A stretch of 64,000 bases of DNA from NCBI RefSeq assembly GCF_014647215.1, contig NZ_BMOT01000001.1, positions 682,001 through 746,000 of the forward strand, read 5' to 3'. Made by a program: the position numbers and the translations under genes. Below are positions 57,819-64,000 of the stretch, one piece after another (position 1 is the stretch's first letter; each line of letters starts with the position of its first letter). The notes under the pieces are model-generated. The model made no database searches, had not been told where the DNA came from, and worked only from the letters and a program-made list of their open reading frames with translations. The stretch is from Shewanella aestuarii. Lineage in GTDB: Bacteria > Pseudomonadota > Gammaproteobacteria > Enterobacterales > Shewanellaceae.

Positions 57819-58178
57819 CTACAAGTAATCTTCTTTTTGATATTTCCCATAACCGGCTTGTGTTAATTCCTTGAGTTCTTGAAAGAGTTTTGCATCTGTT
57901 GCTTTAAAGTTGAAGCATGATTTGCCTTGCATTCGCTTTTGAAGTTCTGGCGATATGCCTTCCAATAGTTCTGGGAACACATAGACAGGCATAAGATGAA
58001 AACTAACATAACTCTTATTGATTTTGACCGAACCAAAATACATTGGCTTTTTATTTTTCATGACATAGAGGGTATTTAAGTAAAAGTTATCGGCTTTGTC
58101 AGTGACCACGACCATGCCACTTGCATAGGGAAGCAGAATGTCTTTGAGGTAATGAAATATTTCTTCTGAGTTATCCAC
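57819..58178 (-). CDS. Small cassette protein resembling DUF1801-type proteins
   Basis: A 119-residue cytoplasmic protein without signal peptide or membrane helix. It has the pattern MYFGSVKINKSYVSFHLMPV, followed by MQGKSCFNFK, which recalls small DUF1801/YdhG-like proteins common in integron cassettes and elsewhere; the match is from memory of the pattern and is weak. The start is GTG, with AAGG nine bases upstream. It is flanked by attC-like sites at both sides, so it is a cassette gene. Function unknown. Confidence 0.7.
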   Translation of the reverse strand: MDNSEEIFHYLKDILLPYASGMVVVTDKADNFYLNTLYVMKNKKPMYFGSVKINKSYVSFHLMPVYVFPELLEGISPELQKRMQGKSCFNFKATDAKLFQELKELTQAGYGKYQKEDYL

Positions 58179-58213
58179 TTTTTAACACCTTCCAGACTAA
58201 AACATTACGAGGT

Positions 58214-58305
58214 CACATAACGCCCTGTTAAGCTGTAAAAAAGGTTGGCTATAATCGCGAAGCGATGGACAACTGTTAATTTTCCATTTAAATGACTTGT
58301 TATAC
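58214..58305 (-). repeat. attC site after the 335-residue nuclease-like gene
   Basis: Read on the minus strand it starts with GTATAACAAGTCATTTAAAT and ends with CAGCTTAACAGGGCGTTATG. The inner part contains GTTG/CAAC-type L-box repeats (AACAGTTG... and AGCCAACC) and a short central loop around CGCTTCGCG. The arms pair imperfectly with extra bases on one strand. It begins six bases after the stop codon of the nuclease-like gene. Confidence 0.85.
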
Positions 58306-58310
58306 ATTTT

Positions 58311-59318
58311 CTATTTCCACGTTACTTTTCTTAATTCTTCAGCCATTAATTTCAGATCATTGTAATCACTAAGAGTTAAGTAATCTCTAAGATCTTTATA
58401 TCTGTAACCTTGAATTCCTCCGTGAGATGCTTTTTTAAAATCAGTTTCATAAGTACTGTTTTCTGGAAGGAGATAGTATTTTAATCCAGAATGATCTTCG
58501 CCTAATTCAGACAATCCCTTTTGAAGACGTTCTTTTTGCTCATTTGTATGCCCTTTACTATGAGTATACAATGAGCCTGTATTAGAATCATAATCTGCAA
58601 TTATTATCGTCTCGATTTCAGATATTGTTCTTACAGACTTGCTGTTATATAAGCCGAAGTATTTAAACTTCTGACTGTGCCAATTAGTTGGACAATAGTA
58701 TATTTTGTGTTTTTTGTTCCAAGCATATGAAAAACCAGTAGGTGCGAATAATAATTTATATTCTTCATTAGAAATCAAATCACTTCCAATACAGTAACCA
58801 CTAAAATCATCAAGAAGTAAGCGCAGTTCCATATCATGTGTATTTTCTTCGTAAATACCTGCTAAATTCTCAATCAAATCATTAAACAATAAATTAATAA
58901 ATTGAATGTTTAAGTTCGGATATGATTTTTTTAGCTCTCTATTTATTTTAATAACTTCATCTTCATCGAATTTTAATGAACTTAAATGCCATAGTTGATT
59001 GTGGCTATTTTCATTAAATACTTCTCCATATTTAATTAACTTTCCGATCAATTCCTTGCTATTCAATTTAGTTTCAATGACTATCTTTGATGGTTTTACT
59101 TCAATATGACCATCAATTATTCCTTTTCCCATACCAACCTGTTGTGTGAAAATAGGTTGAGGATAATAATCCTGCCGAATGTTTCCTTCGTTTGAACGCT
59201 CAATTATTGATTTGTAATAACTAACATTTAGGTCATTCAACCTAGAGAGCATCAATAACACATTGTTCGTAACAGTATTTTCTTTTTGTGAGTATTTTTG
59301 AAATTGGCTTATTCTCAT
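58311..59318 (-). CDS. Cassette protein with a PD-(D/E)XK nuclease-like motif
   Basis: A 335-residue cytoplasmic protein. Near the N terminus it has a possible restriction-endonuclease-like core: Asp69 in GIIDGHI, then Glu82-x-Lys84 in IVIETKL, the usual D...ExK spacing of PD-(D/E)XK nucleases. The opening ISQFQKYSQKENTVTNNVLL is also seen in uncharacterised proteins that I associate with phage-defence contexts. The ATG at 59318 is preferred, because an upstream start at 59375 would lie inside the boundary of the previous attC. The gene is AT-rich relative to its core neighbours and has an attC at its 3' end. A role in defence is inference. Confidence 0.75.
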   Translation of the reverse strand: MRISQFQKYSQKENTVTNNVLLMLSRLNDLNVSYYKSIIERSNEGNIRQDYYPQPIFTQQVGMGKGIIDGHIEVKPSKIVIETKLNSKELIGKLIKYGEVFNENSHNQLWHLSSLKFDEDEVIKINRELKKSYPNLNIQFINLLFNDLIENLAGIYEENTHDMELRLLLDDFSGYCIGSDLISNEEYKLLFAPTGFSYAWNKKHKIYYCPTNWHSQKFKYFGLYNSKSVRTISEIETIIIADYDSNTGSLYTHSKGHTNEQKERLQKGLSELGEDHSGLKYYLLPENSTYETDFKKASHGGIQGYRYKDLRDYLTLSDYNDLKLMAEELRKVTWK

Positions 59319-59362
59319 TTTCTTCTCATATTTACAATGAAACTCATAAATTACAACTTTAT

Positions 59363-59462
59363 GTATAACGCCCACTTAAGCGGACAAAAATAGTTGGCTA
59401 TAATGTGTAGCGAAGCGGAACGTAGCCAACTGTTTTTGTTCCGTTTGAAGTGCTTGTTATAC
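59363..59462 (-). repeat. attC site after the 372-residue gene
   Basis: The best of the array. On the minus strand it opens GTATAACAAGCACTTCAAAC and closes GTCCGCTTAAGTGGGCGTTA, then TAC. The left and right halves pair over about 27 positions (ACTTCAAACGGAACAAAAAC against its partner) with three extra bases on one strand, with AGTTGGCTA/TAGCCAACT as inner boxes and a central loop containing CGCTTCGC. This is the architecture of integron attC recombination sites. Confidence 0.9.
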
Positions 59463-59467
59463 GTTTT

Positions 59468-60586
59468 TTATGAGCGAAAATAGTTTATTAGTGCTTTCCA
59501 GTCAATTTCAATTCCTGCTTTTTTCATAACACCAAGTTTAACACCACCACCTAAAAAGCTATCTATGTCTTGTTTGTTCTCATCAACATATATATATGAC
59601 AAACCATCAATAGGTTCTTTCTGATGAGTATTAGTTAAAGGCTTAGGTGTTGTAATTATTTGATCACTGATTAAAGTATCTTGATATCTAAGTAAAGCTT
59701 CATTAATGCGTAAACTTGATTTCAGCCGGTCAATTTCTGACTTTAGTTTTTCCAACTTAAGCTCTGCAATCGGATCATAATTATTTTCAGGTATATCATT
59801 AAAGTTTGAACGAGGTAATTTCATATAAAATGAAAGTGCCTCTGATATTTGTAATAAAGCTGTATTTTTATCTTTTGGAATAATTGAAAATATAACGTCG
59901 CCGTTATCCTTTTTAAAACTACTTTCTGCATCAATTCCTAGATCTCTCAAAAACTCAATAAAATACATTAAGTAAGTAGAACATGCTTGTTCAGTATTTT
60001 TGTCGAAAGAAAATTTTGCGACGACTTTATCAGCAAAACCTCCGATAAGAACTTTTTCTTCTGCTAGCTTTACGGACTCATCTAGGAAAGCAGCGAACCC
60101 TTCCTTATTGTTCCATAATTCACCGACTACATTAGAGTTTATTTCAAAATAAAGAGTGGCACATCCAAAATCATTTGAAATTGAAGAAGGGGAAATATCA
60201 ATAGAGTATTTAGTATCATTTTTTAAGATTTGATACATTTCACTTCTTAATAGATAAGGATTTAAATGTCCTTTCCATTTTTCTGGATCAATCTCCCATG
60301 TATAGCCCAAATATGGCTTGTCAGTTGAGTTATTTAGAAGAACGGATAATATAAAAACGCCCAATTTGTCATATTCATTTCTTATATCTAGTTGTAATTC
60401 ATTGGGAAAGCTACTAAAAGCTATGTTTTCAATATCACAGATACTAAGTTTTACTTCATCATTAACAGGAAAGCTATATTTACCATCTCCCCATACAGAA
60501 CCAGTTTCACCTAATAAATATTGGTGTTCATTTACTTCTACAATCCATTTTTTCCAATCCGAATTATCTTTATTTAAATTTATCAT
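59468..60586 (-). CDS. Orphan cassette protein with central coiled coil
   Basis: A 372-residue protein with no recognised family. It has no signal peptide or membrane segment. Visible parts: an N-terminal beta-rich region (about 1-110), a middle region (about 115-255), a coiled coil at about 268-300 (LKLEKLKSEIDRLKSSLRIN), a polar linker, and a C-terminal domain ending in VMKKAGIEIDWKALINYFRS. AGGG lies four bases before the ATG. It has an attC immediately after its stop and another attC 40 bases before its start, so it is a complete cassette. The AT content is high. The function is unknown. Confidence 0.75.
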   Translation of the reverse strand: MINLNKDNSDWKKWIVEVNEHQYLLGETGSVWGDGKYSFPVNDEVKLSICDIENIAFSSFPNELQLDIRNEYDKLGVFILSVLLNNSTDKPYLGYTWEIDPEKWKGHLNPYLLRSEMYQILKNDTKYSIDISPSSISNDFGCATLYFEINSNVVGELWNNKEGFAAFLDESVKLAEEKVLIGGFADKVVAKFSFDKNTEQACSTYLMYFIEFLRDLGIDAESSFKKDNGDVIFSIIPKDKNTALLQISEALSFYMKLPRSNFNDIPENNYDPIAELKLEKLKSEIDRLKSSLRINEALLRYQDTLISDQIITTPKPLTNTHQKEPIDGLSYIYVDENKQDIDSFLGGGVKLGVMKKAGIEIDWKALINYFRS

Positions 60587-60625
60587 GTATCCCTACTTGC
60601 TAAGCTAAATGCAAAACCTAGAAAC

Positions 60626-60726
60626 GTATAACGCCCCATTAAGAGGCTTTTAATTGTTGGTTAAAATGTGAAGCGAAGCGGAACCTAACCAACTGTTAAA
60701 AGTCCTGCTTGAATGGCTTGTTATAA
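60626..60726 (-). repeat. attC site after the 104-residue gene
   Basis: On the minus strand it begins TTATAACAAGCCATTCAAGC and ends GAGCCTCTTAATGGGGCGTT, then ATAC. Inner boxes AGTTGGTTA and TAACCAAC pair around a central loop that again contains CGCTTCGCTTC. It begins four bases after the stop of the 104-residue membrane-protein gene. Confidence 0.9.
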
Positions 60727-60729
60727 ATA

Positions 60730-61044
60730 CTATTCCCCAACTTGCTCGGAAACGCCCTTAAATACAATCGTTACACCTTTAAAATATGAATTAATCCATA
60801 AGCCTAAGATGCCAATTAACCACATAAAACAAGTAAAAATTAAACCCATAAACAAGCCAAGCGGCAATGAAACCAATAGCCCTTTAATACCTGTGTAATA
60901 TTGATCATTAAAAGCGACTGTTTCAAAGCCAAATAGAGAAAATATGCCCATAAGAAAACAGAAAGCGATCAAACCGTAGCCGACACTTTGAAATAAAAGT
61001 TTAAACAGGGAGTTTTTAGAGATGTTTTTTGCCGAGATTTCCAT
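60730..61044 (-). CDS. Small cassette membrane protein
   Basis: A 104-residue protein with two clear membrane helices (about residues 18-40 and 52-80, GLLVSLPLGLFMGLIFTCFM). It has no recognised family. Short hydrophobic proteins of this type are common in integron arrays. AAGGA lies upstream of the ATG. It is flanked by an attC at its 3' side and a candidate short recombination site at its 5' side. Confidence 0.7.
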   Translation of the reverse strand: MEISAKNISKNSLFKLLFQSVGYGLIAFCFLMGIFSLFGFETVAFNDQYYTGIKGLLVSLPLGLFMGLIFTCFMWLIGILGLWINSYFKGVTIVFKGVSEQVGE

Positions 61045-61065
61045 TTACGCAAGTCCTTGAAGTAT

Positions 61066-61118
61066 TTATAACAGCTTATTGAACGGCGCATCATTCAATG
61101 TCGGCCGTTTAAGTTATT
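61066..61118 (-). repeat. Candidate short attC or attI-like site
   Basis: On the minus strand AATAAC, TTAAACGGC, a 14-base middle, GCCGTTCAA, TAAGCT and GTTATAA make a 53-bp imperfect palindrome with a terminal core like those of the clear attC sites. It is much shorter than the others. It lies at the 5' boundary of the 104-residue cassette, where either the previous attC or attI is expected. Confidence 0.45.
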
Positions 61119-61345
61119 GATTAATAACATCCTACATTTGCTATCTAATTGATGTAAAGCACTTTTAATTTCAATAATCGCAAAACAAAGCGTGCAAAAT
61201 GTTTTTCAATATGATTTTTCTACTTGCTTTCTGATAAAACTCTAACAAAATAAACACCTTATAAACCCCTCACTTCAATAACACCTACTACTTATGGATG
61301 ATTTTTGACCCGATAAATCGTCAATCAGCCGAAAACCATTATAAC

Positions 61346-61361
61346 TGTATAAATATACAGT
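61346..61361 (+). promoter_or_regulatory. LexA (SOS) box inside the cassette array
   Basis: CTGTATAAATATACAG is a perfect CTG-N10-CAG palindrome, close to the LexA consensus, with ACTG/CAGT extended symmetry. It lies 23 bases upstream of a plus-strand ATG. In many integrons the intI promoter carries such a box. Confidence 0.85.
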
Positions 61362-61384
61362 TATAAACAAAAGCAGGCAAACTT

Positions 61385-61558
61385 ATGAAAAACACCGGTT
61401 ATTTAGGCTCGATTAGAGAACGAAAAGAGTGCGTCATTACAACCGATACATGTCGCGGCTTTGGCTTCCTGCGCCGCTCTACCCTAAATTTATTGAGACA
61501 TAGTGCACTGACATTTCAAGAAATGAAGCGCGTCAGGCAGCATTCTTATTGTTGTTAA
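61385..61558 (+). pseudogene. Short SOS-box ORF, possible intI remnant or small SOS gene
   Basis: A 57-codon frame starts 23 bases after the LexA box. Its start, MKNTGYLGSIRERK, has a weak resemblance to the N terminus of IntI integrases, where a (F/Y)LxSIR-like stretch is common. A shift of frame at about 61426 gives RVRHYNRY, which recalls the RxRHYSxRT-type sequence that follows in IntI, but the rest shows no resemblance. Thus it may be the decayed 5' end of an integrase gene, or a real small SOS-induced protein. GCAGGCA lies upstream; no strong ribosome-binding site is present. It runs against the direction of the cassettes, as intI does. Confidence 0.4.
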
Positions 61559-61739
61559 AGATTTCGCACTAACATCCGCTATTTGTGTTTGTATGCTGCT
61601 ATTTCTAAAACACGACGATTTGACAGCTAAATGACAGACGAAGTAGATGAATTTGTTGATTGATTTTTATTTGACTGCAAAGCAGTCTAATTAGTGAGGC
61701 TCGCCTATTGACTGGCGGAAGGCTCATATATGTTATACG

Positions 61740-62084
61740 TCAATTACGCTGAAAATAAAAAGTTGCACTATTAACAACTTTTACGTTATTCCCATCAATA
61801 GTTGCAGGTGTAAACAGCCACAGTTGAATAGCCTTTAGCGTTTCTTCTTGTAACTCTTTGGGGTAGGCATCAACTATTGTTGCACCCTCCACTTTACCTG
61901 ATTTGTTTACGGTAAACTCTACCGTAGCAAAGCCATCAAGGTTATTTTTGTTTTTAGGCCATATTTTTAACTCTAAAACTTCATTGAACTTGGGAACGAA
62001 AACAATATTACCTTCATTTGGTATTGAATCAGTCGCATTTGCTAAAGAGGAAAAAGCAAAAATAAATGCAAATACAAACTTCAT
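61740..62084 (-). CDS. Secreted TonB C-terminal-domain-like protein
   Basis: A 114-residue exported protein. The signal peptide is about residues 1-18 (KFVFAFIFAFSSLANA). The rest matches a TonB C-terminal fold: GFATVEFTVNKSGKVEGATI, then ETLKAIQLWLFTPA and a final strand ATFYFQRN. It lacks the N-terminal membrane helix and proline-rich part of a true TonB, so it is not an energy transducer. The ATG at 62084 has GGAGG five bases upstream. The element at 62100-62159 bounds it on its 5' side, and a GTATAAC core follows its stop, so it may be a cassette. Confidence 0.75.
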   Translation of the reverse strand: MKFVFAFIFAFSSLANATDSIPNEGNIVFVPKFNEVLELKIWPKNKNNLDGFATVEFTVNKSGKVEGATIVDAYPKELQEETLKAIQLWLFTPATIDGNNVKVVNSATFYFQRN

Positions 62085-62099
62085 TGAATCCTCCATAAC

Positions 62100-62159
62100 C
62101 TATAACGTTTTAGTCGATATGCACTGCGCTGTTTATAAGGCATAAATCGCTTGTTGGAC
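62100..62159 (-). repeat. Candidate attC site upstream of the TonB-like gene
   Basis: On the minus strand it starts with GTCCAACAAGCGATTTATGC and ends GCATATCGACTAAAACGTTA, then TAG. GTCCAAC fits the RYYYAAC core consensus, and CGATTTATGC pairs with GCATATCG with two extra bases on one strand. It is 60 bp, shorter than the main sites. Confidence 0.55.
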
Positions 62160-62408
62160 TAGGCCGATGCCACATCCATATTAATCGGTAGATTTTATGC
62201 TATCGGAATTTGCTTTTTGGCGGTAGTGGTATTTTGTACAGTTTTACAGCTAGTTGCTTGTGCTGATTACAGATTTTAAGGTTTTTACTGTCATTCGACA
62301 TCTATTTTCATGAGCGTATTTTCTGATGTGTTCGCTTGGGAATATGTGGCTAAGAAGAGGTATTGGCAATGAATCGAACACTTGACTGTGATGCCAAATC
62401 CGTTTCAT
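62160..62408. other. Intergenic region between the array and the AEC gene
   Basis: About 250 bases with no recognised gene, operator or terminator. If the element at 62100-62159 is an attC, the lost upstream cassette or attI would have joined here. Confidence 0.4.
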
Positions 62409-63335
62409 TTAGGTTAATAACGCTAACCAAATGCTGAAACTCAATACCGATAAAATAGTAGATAACACCACGGTTGTGCCAAGCGTTGACTCATGCTGTT
62501 TAAGTTCAGTGGCAATTAAATAGGCATTCACGCCAAGGGGAGAGGCACTCAGTAATACCAGCATAGTTAAGGTTTGTGCAGGCAGTACCAATAGCCATTT
62601 CCCCGTAATAAACACACATGCAGGCAAGAGTATTATTTTCAAAAAACTGGCGCATAATGCTAATGGCCAATCTTGGCTAATTTTATAAAAACTTAAATTT
62701 GCACCCAAAACAAATAAGGCACAGGCAAGTGCTGGTTTGGCAAGTAATATTAATCCGCCTTCTAAGGCAGCAAATAAACTAAGGCCAACGGCATTGGCAA
62801 TCATTCCCAAGCTGATACTTAGCACCACAGGGTTAAGCACCATATTGCGTGTAAAAGTACCCCATGAAAAACCCTGTTCCCCTGCCCGCGCGGCCAAAAT
62901 AAACGTGATGGCAAATAATAAGGCACTGTGAAATGTGATGATCATAAACACTTGCCCTATCATTGCCTCACCAATTGCTGCCATGATAATAGGTAAGCCC
63001 ACCAAAACGGTATTTGAATAACTTGAGCCTAAGGCAAATACCGCACTGGCATCTCGGCTTTTAAGGTGCGTTTGGGCAAATTGACGATTAAAACGATACC
63101 CCAGTGTATATACCGCTAACACGGGTAGATAAAACACCAGTAATGATTTTACATCAAAGCTTTGAGATAGCGGCGCGGCTAACATATTGATAAACAAAAA
63201 TGCAGGAATACTGACATAAAAAGTGAATTTACTGATGCCGCTTATCTGCTCTTTATTAAAAAAGGTCAGTCGTGTGAGTAGATAACCCAAGGACACCATA
63301 AAAATGAGCGGGAAAATAATACTAAAAATGGCCAT
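62409..63335 (-). CDS. AEC-family (auxin efflux carrier-like) transporter
   Basis: A 308-residue inner-membrane protein with about ten hydrophobic helices, in the AEC/BASS-type fold. The opening MAIFSIIFPLIFMVSLGYLL, the crossover regions ALGSSYSNTVLVGLPIIMAA and LLSASPLGVNAYLIA are family features. The substrate is unknown; bacterial members move malate or malonate or other carboxylates in several cases, but this cannot be read here. The ATG at 63335 has GAG upstream; an in-frame GTG two codons earlier is possible. Separated from sucD by a terminator. Confidence 0.88.
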   Translation of the reverse strand: MAIFSIIFPLIFMVSLGYLLTRLTFFNKEQISGISKFTFYVSIPAFLFINMLAAPLSQSFDVKSLLVFYLPVLAVYTLGYRFNRQFAQTHLKSRDASAVFALGSSYSNTVLVGLPIIMAAIGEAMIGQVFMIITFHSALLFAITFILAARAGEQGFSWGTFTRNMVLNPVVLSISLGMIANAVGLSLFAALEGGLILLAKPALACALFVLGANLSFYKISQDWPLALCASFLKIILLPACVFITGKWLLVLPAQTLTMLVLLSASPLGVNAYLIATELKQHESTLGTTVVLSTILSVLSFSIWLALLT

Positions 63336-63376
63336 AATCACTCAACAATCAAACTAAATATCAATATCTTGCCAAT

Positions 63377-63400
63377 AAAAAAGGCGCCTAAGCGCCTTTT
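63377..63400 (-). terminator. Terminator of sucD
   Basis: AAAAGGCGC and GCGCCTTTT form a perfect stem with a four-base loop, followed by a T tract on the minus strand, 16 bases after sucD. Confidence 0.95.
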
Positions 63401-63416
63401 CATCAGGAGGGTAAAA

Positions 63417-64000
63417 TTACCAACCAGTACGAGTACGTAATGCTTTACCGATGTCAGCTAAAGAGCGAACAGTCGTTACGCCAGCCGCTTCTAAAGCAGC
63501 AAATTTATCAGCAGCAGTACCTTTACCACCTGCGATAATTGCGCCAGCATGGCCCATACGCTTACCTTCTGGTGCAGTCACACCAGCAATGTAAGATACA
63601 ACAGGCTTAGTGACGTGTGCTTTGATATATTCAGCCGCTTCTTCTTCAGCATTACCACCAATTTCACCGATCATAACAATCGCTTCGGTTTGTGGATCGT
63701 TTTGGAACATTTCCAATACGTCGATGAAGTTAGTACCAGGAATTGGGTCACCACCAATACCTACACAAGTAGATTGGCCGAAACCTTCGTCAGTCGTTTG
63801 CTTAACCGCTTCGTACGTTAATGTACCGCTGCGAGAAACAATACCGACTTTACCAGGCTTGTGGATGTGACCAGGCATGATACCAATCTTACATTCGCCA
63901 GGAGTGATCACACCTGGACAGTTAGGACCGATCATACGTGTGCCAGTTTCTTCTAGCTTCACTTTCACTTGAAGCATATCAAGTGTTGGAATACCTTCAG
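63417..64000 (-). CDS. sucD: Succinyl-CoA synthetase alpha subunit, 3' part
   Basis: The last 194 or so residues of SucD; the 5' part lies beyond the window. SucD forms succinate and ATP or GTP from succinyl-CoA in the TCA cycle. [36 protein letters not shown], and [19 protein letters not shown] are conserved, and the phosphorylated histidine is in [17 protein letters not shown]. The ATG at 63977 is internal, because the frame continues with coding sequence (EGIPTLD) to the window edge. A strong terminator follows, as expected for the end of the suc operon. Confidence 0.97.
   Translation of the reverse strand, partial: EGIPTLDMLQVKVKLEETGTRMIGPNCPGVITPGECKIGIMPGHIHKPGKVGIVSRSGTLTYEAVKQTTDEGFGQSTCVGIGGDPIPGTNFIDVLEMFQNDPQTEAIVMIGEIGGNAEEEAAEYIKAHVTKPVVSYIAGVTAPEGKRMGHAGAIIAGGKGTAADKFAALEAAGVTTVRSLADIGKALRTRTGW

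Larger units (their letters stand above)
61119..61739. other. Gap in the array holding the LexA box and little else
   Basis: Apart from the LexA box and the 57-codon frame, I see a short perfect hairpin (GACTGC-AAA-GCAGTC, 61674-61688), a second imperfect one (GAGGCTCGCC / GGCGGAAGGCTC, 61696-61725) and a GTTATAC core at 61732-61738. The last is where the attC of the TonB-like gene would begin, but no matching far end is found. Confidence 0.5.

Noticed and set aside
61567..61738. A long attC for the TonB-like gene from GTATAAC (61738) to a GTTAGTG core (61567)
   Set aside because: The arms do not pair and the span of about 170 bp is too long. Only the first core is credible.
57300..62200. 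CRISPR array
   Set aside because: The repeats are about 100 bp, differ from each other and lie 0.5-1.3 kb apart with genes between. This is not a CRISPR pattern.
63417..63977. A short complete sucD starting at the ATG at 63977
   Set aside because: The frame continues with conserved SucD sequence to the window edge, so this ATG is internal and the gene is cut by the window.

Overview
The window is a stretch of a gammaproteobacterial chromosome, almost certainly Shewanella or a close relative. The evidence is gene content and order: pyrD-zapC, prc-proQ-msrC with the letAB (yebST) genes, gapB and gapA flanking a DUF2989 lipoprotein, the bkd branched-chain keto-acid dehydrogenase operon, a 180-kDa-type NAD glutamate dehydrogenase, and the DUF1302/DUF1329/YCF48/MMPL operon. 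By eye the DNA is AT-rich (about 40% G+C), which fits a marine species.

Layout. 1-108 is the tail of lutB, followed by lutC (lactate oxidation). 0.8-5.2 kb holds a LysR regulator, a Cache-type chemoreceptor, a short-chain dehydrogenase and zapC. 5.4-11.3 kb holds pyrD and gdhB. 11.5-18.6 kb is a four-gene envelope operon (DUF1302, DUF1329, YCF48-like, RND/MMPL). 18.9-25.6 kb holds DUF2835, pepN, prc, proQ, msrC and the SOS gene yebG with a clear LexA box. 25.8-32.4 kb runs on the plus strand: a LetA split into two genes, letB, carbonic anhydrase and the ABC-F ATPase ybiT. 32.8-33.1 kb encodes tRNA-Leu(TAA) and tRNA-Gly(GCC) behind a stringent-type promoter. 33.3-37 kb is the gapB / DUF2989 / gapA block with candidate HexR sites. 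37.4-44.3 kb holds a DUF1275 membrane protein, nadA, the bkd operon (with a LiuR-like palindrome upstream) and astE. 44.4-57.4 kb holds msrA, trxB, a GNAT acetyltransferase, an RND efflux pair, an HlyD/inner-membrane pair with a divergent LysR gene, the protein acetyltransferase patZ and a pentapeptide-repeat protein.

57.4-62.2 kb is the accessory region. It is a run of small minus-strand genes of unusual content, each followed at its 3' end by an imperfect palindrome of about 90-105 bp bounded by GTTATAC/GTATAAC-like cores. I read these as integron attC sites, so this is a cassette array (a CALIN, or the remains of a chromosomal integron). No intact integrase is in the window. A perfect LexA box followed by a short plus-strand ORF lies inside the array and may be the remnant of an intI promoter and 5' end, or an SOS-induced cassette. 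The cassettes encode a PD-(D/E)XK-like protein (candidate defence nuclease), a 372-residue orphan, small membrane proteins and a secreted TonB-C-like protein.

The window ends with an AEC-family permease gene and the 3' part of sucD. Most of the window is core metabolism; the integron-like region is the part most likely to contain undescribed biology.
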